The notes under the pieces are model-generated. The model searched no databases, was not told the DNA's origin, and saw nothing but the letters and a program-made list of their open reading frames with translations. Of a DNA stretch of 14,309 nt, positions 7,567-14,309 are shown piece after piece. Source of the DNA: Pigoraptor vietnamica (lineage: Eukaryota; Opisthokonta; Filasterea); NCBI GenBank assembly GCA_943704525.1, contig CALSCQ010002887.1, forward strand, positions 1 through 14,309, written 5' to 3'. The translations under genes and the position numbers were made by a program. Numbering within the stretch: the stretch's first letter is position 1; every line of letters begins with the position of its first letter.

Positions 7567-8260
7567 ATGGCGAAGGGCCAGGCGCAGCACGCGAATGGGA
7601 AGCGCAAGCGTGCGCAGGAAGATGACAACGTCGAGGGAGAAACGCAGGTCGTGGCGGCCATGCCCGCGAAGAAGGTGTGATTGTTTATGCGCCAATGTCG
7701 CGTGTTGGTCTGCATAGGATCCGTGCTCTTACCTGCATGTGCGATGCCACACCACAGGCTGCTAAATCGCGTGACGCCGCTGCTGAGCTGAGCGCTGCTG
7801 ACAAGGCGCGGCTGATTGCGTCGATGGGGGACGACATGGATGGCGAGAACGACGGCGCCGGCTCTGACTCGAGCGAGGGCGGTGACTATGTGGAGGGCGA
7901 CGACGACGAGTCCCAGGAGGAGGCAGAGGGAGAGGGAGAAGGGTCGATGGAGGTGGACGGCGCGGGGGAGGCACATCTCGAAGTGAAGGTTAGAGAAGCT
8001 TTGTTTGCGTTAAAGTCAGTATGGTGAAGGGAGCCTAAGGCGGATGCAAGGCGTTCTTACTGTTGCGAAGAGAGTGCGTGTGTGTGAGGGATTGCGGGCT
8101 GTTGTGGCTCTGTTCTCTATTCTCGCTCTAATGCGTGGCATGCGACATGGCACAGGACGACCTCTATCGGCCGCCGACGAGCGATGAGATGATTGCGCTG
8201 AAGGAAACGGCGGACCTGTTCAAGTCGAATCTCTTCAGGATGCAGGTACGCGTGCGTGTG

Positions 8261-8292
<32 letters not shown>

Positions 8293-11200
8293 TACATGCA
8301 TATGCGTTCAAGTGTGGCCCCGCCGTGATAGTGTCTCGTGCGCATGCGAGATGTGCGTGTGCGGTAGAGTTGCTCGTTGCAAATTGTTCCCCAGGAAACG
8401 AGCTGTAGGTATTGCAGTGTCGCCGTGCGTTGGTTCTCATCGTTGTTGCCGACGCAGACGACTGAGCTTCTGTCGGAGGTGTCGCTTGGCGCCAAAACGC
8501 GCGAAAGCATTGCTTCGCATTTGAATGCGCTGAAGGAAATTGTCGAGGGCATGAAGGACCTCAAGGAGGTCGAGGTAACGGGCGACGCTGGCAGTAACAC
8601 CCCCTGTTTGCGTAGAAGCGTAATGCCCCCCCACCCCCCCCAACCTTCTCCCGCCTTCTTGTTTTCAATCTCTTCTCTTGTGCTCGTGTGTCATCCTTCC
8701 GCCTCTCTTTTCACTTTTCACTTTCTCCACGGGCACTCTCCTCCGCGCGTGCTGCGTCTAACGCTCCCCATGCATTTGGTCAGGTGACGCCCACCGCCGT
8801 GAAGGGCGTCAACGTGCCCCTGTCTGGCACCGCGGCCGTCAAGGCGGCGTTCAGGAAACCGGCGTCGATGGTCGTCGTCGGCAGCTATGCCGCCGGTTTC
8901 GCCGCCAAGCCCAACGTCAACGTCGACGTGGCCGTGGAAATGCCTCAGGTGAGAAACTATGCGGCCGTCCGAAGCGCGTGCTTGTGCGTAGACCGCATCG
9001 TCCGTTCACTCGTGCGGCACTGACGTGTGTCGATGTCTCTGTTGTCTTTTGTGTGCCTGTTACTGCATAGCAGTCGTGCATGCCAGTCCGCCTTCTGTCG
9101 CATCCACGCCTTATTCGTACCCCCCCCCCCCCCCCCACCCCCCAACACACACACACACACAGGAGTACTTCCAGGCCAAGGACCACATGAACTACCGCTA
9201 CTTTCACAAGCGCGCCTACTATCTCGCCGTCGTGGCTGCTGCCATCAAGCGCGACGGTCGCCTCGGCCGCCGACTGCAGTACGCCGACTGGGCGGGTGAC
9301 ACGCGCAGGCCAATCCTCGTCATCGAGCCGGAAGCTGCCGGTATGACACAAACACTGCAATGCTCTCTATTGCGTATCATGTGCGGCGTGTGCGTGTGTG
9401 TGTACGCGCGTATGTCATTACGTGTGAGATGTATATCGGAATTCGTACTGACGTGCCACGTGCCGGTGGGCCACGCAGAGGGTTCGAAGCGGAGCGTCGT
9501 CTTTCGCGTGTTTCCGACGATTTCGCCGTCGACGTTTGCCCTGAACAAGCTCGCGCCGAATCGCAACAGCGTGCGGAGGCACAAGGTCGGCGCTGCGGAT
9601 GCCCCGGATGACGTCGGTGGGTGGCGATGGCTCAAGAACTCCGTCTTGACGAACGCGCGTGCTTGTGTGTGGCAGTGAGCAATGTCGATACTATGTGCGA
9701 CAGTGTGAACGTAGGGTTTATTTCTCTCTTTCTTGTCACTTTATACTCAAAGCTCAATGTTGTGTGTCACCGCAGCCAACCAGCCCGCGACGCCCCGCTA
9801 CAACAACGCCGTGCTGTGCGACGCGTACTTTGCGGAGCACGCGCAGCTGCTGAAGGAGTGCGCGAGTGCCATTCCCGCGTTTGCCGACTCGTCCATTCTT
9901 CTTCGCGTGTGGCTGCGGCGTCGCCTGCTTCACGCGACGACGGACGGCGTGTGCGGCTTTGTTGCGTCGATGGCGCTCGCACACCTCGTGGGACAGCGCC
10001 GCATCAACAGGCACATGAGCTCGTACCAGATTGTCCGCATCGCGCTCGAGTTTTTCGGTGAGTTAAACGCTTTGTCTCTTTTTTTTTCTTTTTTTTTTTC
10101 CCCTCTTGTCTTCTTGTTTCTCTTAAGTTCCACCGCGCAGTTCTCGAGTTGCGATACGAAGTCGTCGAACTGTTCTCATGCTTACCTGTTTATCACCTCA
10201 CAGCAAACACCGACTTTGTTGGGACTGGCGTTGCGATGGTCAAGAACACTACGGACGATACAGTACGTGATCGTGTCTGTTTGTGCGTGCGTGCGTGCGT
10301 CTGCTTGTGTTGGTGTGCCTGTGCATGTGCTTGTGTGTGGTTTGCCTGTGCGCGTCGTCGTCGTCTCTGTGCTTGTTTGTTTGTGCGTGCGTGCGTCTGC
10401 TTGTGTTGGTGTGCCTGTGCATGTGCTTGTGTGTGGTTTGCCTGTGCGCGTCGTCGTCGTCTCTGTGCTTGTTTGTTTGTGCGTGTGGGTGAGCTTGTGT
10501 TGTCTGAGCGTCCGTCTCACGTGTTCTCTCATTCTCTGCCACACAGCCGGCGCTTGACCTCTTCACCGCTGCGTTCGATGCGACGTTTGTGGATTCGTCC
10601 GGTCGTTTGAATCTCATGGCCAACATGAGCAAGTCGGCGGCTGAGGAGGTGCGCTTGCTTCTGCGTCTGCGCGCGCAAGAATGCTCGTGTCTCTGTTGTG
10701 CGAGCACGGCGTAGCAACGTCATCACTGACTGAAATGCCTTTCATGTTCGCGCAGCTGCGCATGCACGCGCGGGCGTCTGTCGCCGTCCTCGCTGATCCG
10801 AAGAGCGACGCCTTCGACTCGCTCTTCATGCAGCAAGTCGATTTCTCTGAGCGATACGACAACTTTGTGCAGTGAGTAACTCGTGCCTTTTTGACTGCAA
10901 CATGCACACCCTCGAGCCAATTCTTGCGCGCAAAGCGTGTGTCTAGACTGTCCGTATTCACGACATCCGTCTGCACGCGCGCAGCATTCCCTCGCTTCCG
11001 TCCATGGATGCCGTTGGCACTGCGCGCTTTGCCGACGCAATTCTCGACTGGTGCGACTGGCCGCGCCTCTGCTCCGCGTTCCTTGTGGCCCTGCTTAGGA
11101 AGGGCCTCTCGGACCGCGCCCTTTCTGTGCGCCCTCGTGCCATTCCGTCGTCGTCCAACGCCAACAAGTACGCGACAGGGACTGTTCAGCACCTTCGCGA

Positions 11201-13741
11201 CGCAACGGGCGCGCAGGCGGAAGGGGAGAGTGACGGCCTGACATTGGGGCTGCTGCTGCACCCTGAAAACGCGCTTCGCCTAGTTGATCTCGGCCCTTCA
11301 CCGGAGGACAAGGACGCCGCGACGGAGTTTCGCGCGTTTTGGGGCGCCAAGGCCGAGCTTCGGCGCTTCAAGGACGGGCGTATTGTCGAGTCTGCCGTGT
11401 GGCACTGCGACCGGCACGAGCGCGCCCGCATACCTGAGCGCATCTGTGTGCACCTCCTCGCACGCCACGCGCGATTGGCGGCGTCGGCTGTGCGCGTTGT
11501 GTCTGCGCACGCGCTCGTATCGCAGGCGCTCGTAAGGGACGGCGCGGCGGCGGACACTGGACCTCAGGTGACTTGGTGTTACTTTGGATCTTGTAGGAAT
11601 GACAACATATCGCCATGTCGAGACATCGCAACGCGCATGTGTTTCTATTGTTGTTACTTTTGTTAATACCATGTCTCCGTTACCCATTTTAGGACTCTCA
11701 TGCCGCTGCGGCCGCGTTCGAATCACTCGCAAAGGCAATTCGAAGCGCCGATCTTCCTCTTTCGATCACGTCTGTCGTCGCGACTTCCCCTTTTGTGCGC
11801 GGCACCGACCCCTTCCCTCCCTCCGCCCTGCCGCTGGACGACGCGGCCCACGTGCACGCGGCAGAGAGGCACAACCGGTGGCTGGACCCTGCGTTGTATG
11901 CCCCTCTTGACGGCGCCGTGCGCGCCGTCCGTGTGTGGGTGTCGCTCGAGTCGAGCGTCCGGTGGCCCGATGCGCTCGAGGCAGTCCGTCGCGTGCGCAC
12001 TGCCTTTCAGCTGCGGCTCATGGCGCTGCTTCAGGGCGCAAAGGGCGGGGAATTCGGCCCGTGCGCTGCGACCGACGACCACATTGAGGTTGCCCACAAG
12101 GGCTTCGTCTTCAAGGTCTGTGCAAATTGTTTGTGTGTTTGTTTGTTCGTTTGTGTGTGTTCTGGAGTAGGATTGTTGAGTGCAGTGAGTGCACTGTGCG
12201 CAAGTGCGTACATGAAGATACTCCTGCAGTGCGTGTCGCACTTATCCTCACTGTTACGTGTCATGTTAACCGCAGATTTCCATCGCGCACGAGGGCGAGG
12301 TAACGCTCCTCCGCGCACGTGACCCCTACGTCGGCGCGCGCCTGCATAGGAACGCCTTCCTCCGCCCGTCCCTCGCGAGCAAGCTCTCGGCCTTTGCACA
12401 GCGCACGGCGGCGTTCGGCGACACGTGCCGCCTCGCGAAACGGTGGCTGCGCGCGCACCTCCTCTCCGGCCACTTCACGGACGAGGCCGTCGAGCTCGTC
12501 GTCGCGCGGTGTTTTGCGCAGCCGGAGCCCCACGTGACGCCGAGCACGGCGCTGAGTGGCTTTGTGCGCTTCCTCTCGCTCCTCGCGTCGTTCGACTTTG
12601 CGAGCAACCCACTCATCGTCGACGTCGAAGGCGAAATGAAGGACGCGTCGGCGATCGAGTCGAAGTTCAGGGAGACGGAGCGCTCGCGGCTGCCCGCGCT
12701 GTTCATCGCAACGCCGGAATCGCCCGCCGAGAGCACGTGGACGGCGCTTGGGCCCACTCAGCCGGTGGGTGTTCACGTTTGCGTGTTGAAGAGAGTTGAC
12801 GCACTTATAGAACAGACCGCGTAATTTCGTGGAGGTTGTACTACGAACCCGACCCGTTGAAGTACGCCCATCGCTTTCTCTCGCCTCTCTCTCTCTCATT
12901 GGAGTCGATTGATGTGCGTCTATTTGAAACTGATCGTATCTCCTTCTCAGGTGCTGAGCCGCGCCGTTGTGCTTGCGCGCGAGTCCCTTCGCGTCGTGAG
13001 GGCGAAGCTGGCCGACTCGAGCGTGGACGATGTCGACTTCTCGGTGGGTTGTGAAGTTGCTCGGCGCGGAGGCGTAGTAACCGAGTCTCAAGGAGACATT
13101 CGCATACGTTCGGAGATGTCTTGTGTGTTCTTACGCCGTTCGTTTTGCTTTGTTTGCAGCACATTTTCCGGACGCCGCTGGATGACTACGACGTCGTGTT
13201 TAGGCTGCATGCGAACCGCATCCCGCAGTACGCCGAGAACATGGAGGCACACTCTCTCGATGCCGCAAGCGACGGAAAGAAGGTATGGAGCACGCCGCCT
13301 GCGAACATGATGGGTCGCCGTATACGAAGTCTTGAGAACGTTGGCTGTGTGTGCGGGAGAATGTTGGCTGTGTGTGCTACGAGTCGATGGGGGTTCAACC
13401 CCTATGACTGCCACGAACTGAGGTCTCTCTTTGTGTGCGCTCGTGTCGTTTGTCTGTGGACGATAGTGGCTCACAATTCGCATTTGATGTTCGCGCGACA
13501 GTCGAAGAAGGGGTACAAGAACCTCGAGGCAAACGGCGCGCGCTCGTTGCCGCTGATCGACTTTAACCCCGTCGACAAGTTTGTGCTCGAACTGAGGGTG
13601 CGTGGGTCGCATGGATGCAGGTCGTGCATTGTGCCTTTGCAGCTCGTCAGCGCATGATGTGTGCACGATGATGTCTTTGCAGCGCGCTTAACACATGTGT
13701 GCACGAGAGTTTTCTTCTGTTGGAGTACCTGAGCGAGTTTG

Positions 13742-13783
<42 letters not shown>

Positions 13784-14220
13784 CGGGACAGCATCTCACA
13801 GCCCCCCGTGGCCGCAGAAATCGTTTGCGCACGCGGCCATGTTCTTCCACGACTCACACGGCGGCGATGTCGTTTGCGTCGTCTTCCTCCCGCACACGCG
13901 CGTCCCGCGGAAGTTCAAGGTCTCCCACGTGCAGAACACGATGCCGGCCAGTGCGGTGGGTGCGGCGGACATGCACGCACACGTGCATGTTTCTGTTAGT
14001 GCGGTGCGTTGTGTGTGCGTGTGCGTGTGCGAGTGCGAGTGTGCGTGCGTGTGTGCGCGAGTGTGTGTATGCATATCATGCTCGCGAACTTGGTAAGCTG
14101 AACTGTCGTTTCTTCTCCTCACAGGCCGAGGGGACTGTCGTCGACAACGTTGACGAAATGGTTGCGGCCATGCAGCGGCTGGGAGAGGGCCTCGTCGCGT
14201 CGGTTGAGCGGCGACATTGA
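7567..14220 (+). CDS. NOL6: NOL6 / Nrap / Utp22 family nucleolar protein, about 1208 aa, 19 exons
   Basis: NOL6 (Utp22 in yeast) belongs to the UTP-C/Rrp7 module of the small-subunit processome and acts in early 18S rRNA processing. Exons by eye: 7567-7674, 7758-7988, 8156-8245, 8458-8574, 8784-8948, 9163-9340, 9479-9616, 9776-10057, 10204-10262, 10547-10648, 10756-10871, 10985-11567, 11693-12115, 12276-12764, 12951-13043, 13160-13282, 13502-13597, 13818-13955, 14125-14220. All joins keep frame (3627 nt); yeast and human proteins are 1237 and 1146 aa. Landmarks: GKRKR at 11-15 (nuclear signal); acidic stretch about 60-110; VVGSYAAGF at 213-221 with VNVDVAVEMP (nucleotidyltransferase-like fold, probably inactive); KDHMNYRYFHKRAYYLA; DWAGDTRRPILVIEP; TPRYNN; DSSGRLNLMANMS; FWGAKAELRRFKDGRI at 647-662; RLAKRWLRAHLLS; AMFFHDSHGGDVV near the end. 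Intron 2 has two possible donors (7983 GTGAAG or 7989 GTTAGA, a two-residue difference). Family call very firm; single splice sites less so. Confidence 0.92.
8251..8294 (+). repeat. TG/TGCG repeat in NOL6 intron 3
   Basis: The array begins six bases after the GTACGC donor at 8246 and passes from (GT)n into (GCGT)n. Like lipase intron 2 it places a UG-rich run right after a 5' splice site. Confidence 0.85.
9120..9162 (+). repeat. poly-C then (CA)n tract at the 3' end of NOL6 intron 5
   Basis: C17, one A, six more C, then about nine CA units running straight into the AG acceptor at 9161-9162. The tract replaces an ordinary U-rich polypyrimidine tract. A similar but shorter C-run (8626-8640) is inside intron 4. 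Homopolymer length may be affected by sequencing error. Confidence 0.9.
10301..10492 (+). repeat. 96-nt tandem duplication in NOL6 intron 9
   Basis: Two near-identical 96-nt copies lie at 10301-10396 and 10397-10492, with identity extending about 14 nt to the left into the GTGC run. Copies carry TG-rich sequence, a TCGTCGTCGTCT block and a GTTTGTTTGTGCG end. Divergence is confined to the last bases of the second copy, which implies a recent event. The unit is a multiple of three. Confidence 0.92.
13744..13781 (+). repeat. (TG)n microsatellite in NOL6 intron 17
   Basis: About 19 uninterrupted TG units lie 36 nt before the acceptor at 13817 that precedes the AAATCG start of exon 18. Confidence 0.95.
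14010..14070 (+). repeat. TG/GCGT/GAGT degenerate repeat in NOL6 intron 18
   Basis: A degenerate array of GTGTGC, GTGCGA and GTGCGT words occupies the middle of the last intron (13956-14124). The sense strand is again UG-rich. Confidence 0.75.
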
Positions 14221-14265
14221 ACGGGGTGTGGTCGAGTCACTGTGAACGATAGCAGAGCCGCAATG

Positions 14266-14269
14266 AAAA
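14266..14269 (-). terminator. RNA polymerase III terminator (TTTT) of the tRNA gene
   Basis: AAAA on the plus strand reads TTTT in the tRNA direction, 12 nt beyond the last tRNA base. Four T is the minimal pol III stop in eukaryotes, and its position agrees with the tRNA call. Confidence 0.55.
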
Positions 14270-14281
14270 GGATCTCGCTGG

Positions 14282-14309
14282 AGCCGTCCGGCGGATTCGA
14301 ACCCCCCCC
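14282..14309 (-). tRNA. 3' end of a tRNA gene, truncated by the window edge, isotype unknown
   Basis: In the minus direction GGTTCGAATCC is a perfect match to the eukaryotic B box (GGTTCGANTCC). It forms a T loop TTCGAAT followed by a T-stem strand CCGCC, an acceptor strand GGACGGC and a discriminator T (14282). The visible 5' T-stem strand is GGGGG, which leaves one G-G mismatch against CCGCC; it sits in a run of eight C at the contig or window end, so miscounting or an end artefact is possible. The anticodon is beyond the edge. The gene faces NOL6, ending 61 bp from its stop codon. A TTTT stop downstream supports it. Confidence 0.65.

Noticed and set aside
10149-10610. A repetitive Cys/Val-rich frame over NOL6 introns 8-9 that looks like a two-copy protein repeat
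   Set aside because: The NOL6 family alignment continues from NTTDDT at 10262 to PALDLF at 10547 without it, with good GTACGT and CACAG borders.
13640-13680. GATGATGT in NOL6 intron 17 and TTGATGT/CTGATC in intron 14 as possible C/D snoRNA boxes
   Set aside because: Neither matches box C fully, spacing to a CTGA box is wrong, and no terminal stem is visible.

Overview
The window is nuclear DNA from a GC-rich eukaryote. It has spliceosomal introns with GT-AG borders (mostly 80-290 nt), TATA-type promoters, one AATAAA poly(A) signal, long CA/TG microsatellites, and genes typical of a nuclear genome with mitochondrial complex I. I could not place the lineage. An intron-rich, GC-rich protist or early-branching unicellular line fits better than a kinetoplastid (too many introns) or a yeast that lacks complex I, but this is inference. 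I see no plasmid, phage, transposon, CRISPR array or virus. Splice models were made by eye from open frame, exon phase, splice consensus and family resemblance.

Layout, left to right: (1) a (CA)n microsatellite at 1-115; (2) an intronless DXO/RAI1-family gene, 254-1510 (+), whose E-h-K catalytic motif appears as E-L-T; (3) a three-exon gene for an unrecognised 77-residue hydrophilic protein, 2120-2596 (+), behind a clear TATA box; (4) about 1.3 kb without a convincing gene; (5) a five-exon secreted class-3 lipase-like gene, 3919-6034 (+), with Ser/Pro-rich inserts and a complete Ser/Asp/His triad; (6) a four-exon gene for complex I subunit NDUFA7 (B14.5a), 6421-7190 (-), convergent with the lipase gene; (7) a 376-bp region between two divergent genes that carries CACGTG-type boxes; (8) a 19-exon gene for NOL6/Nrap/Utp22, the small-subunit processome protein, 7567-14220 (+), giving about 1208 residues; (9) the 3' end of a tRNA gene on the minus strand, cut by the window edge.

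The genes are not an operon and do not form an obvious single pathway. DXO/RAI1 proteins (RNA 5'-end quality control; Rai1 also acts with Rat1 in rRNA processing) and NOL6 (early 18S rRNA processing) both concern RNA maturation, but they lie 6 kb apart, so this may be chance. NDUFA7 and NOL6 are divergent and could share a bidirectional promoter linking respiration and ribosome production. I found no undescribed multi-gene system. The best leads are the altered active site of the intronless DXO-like protein, the orphan 77-residue repeat protein, the lipase with inserts inside its fold, and the repeat-rich introns.
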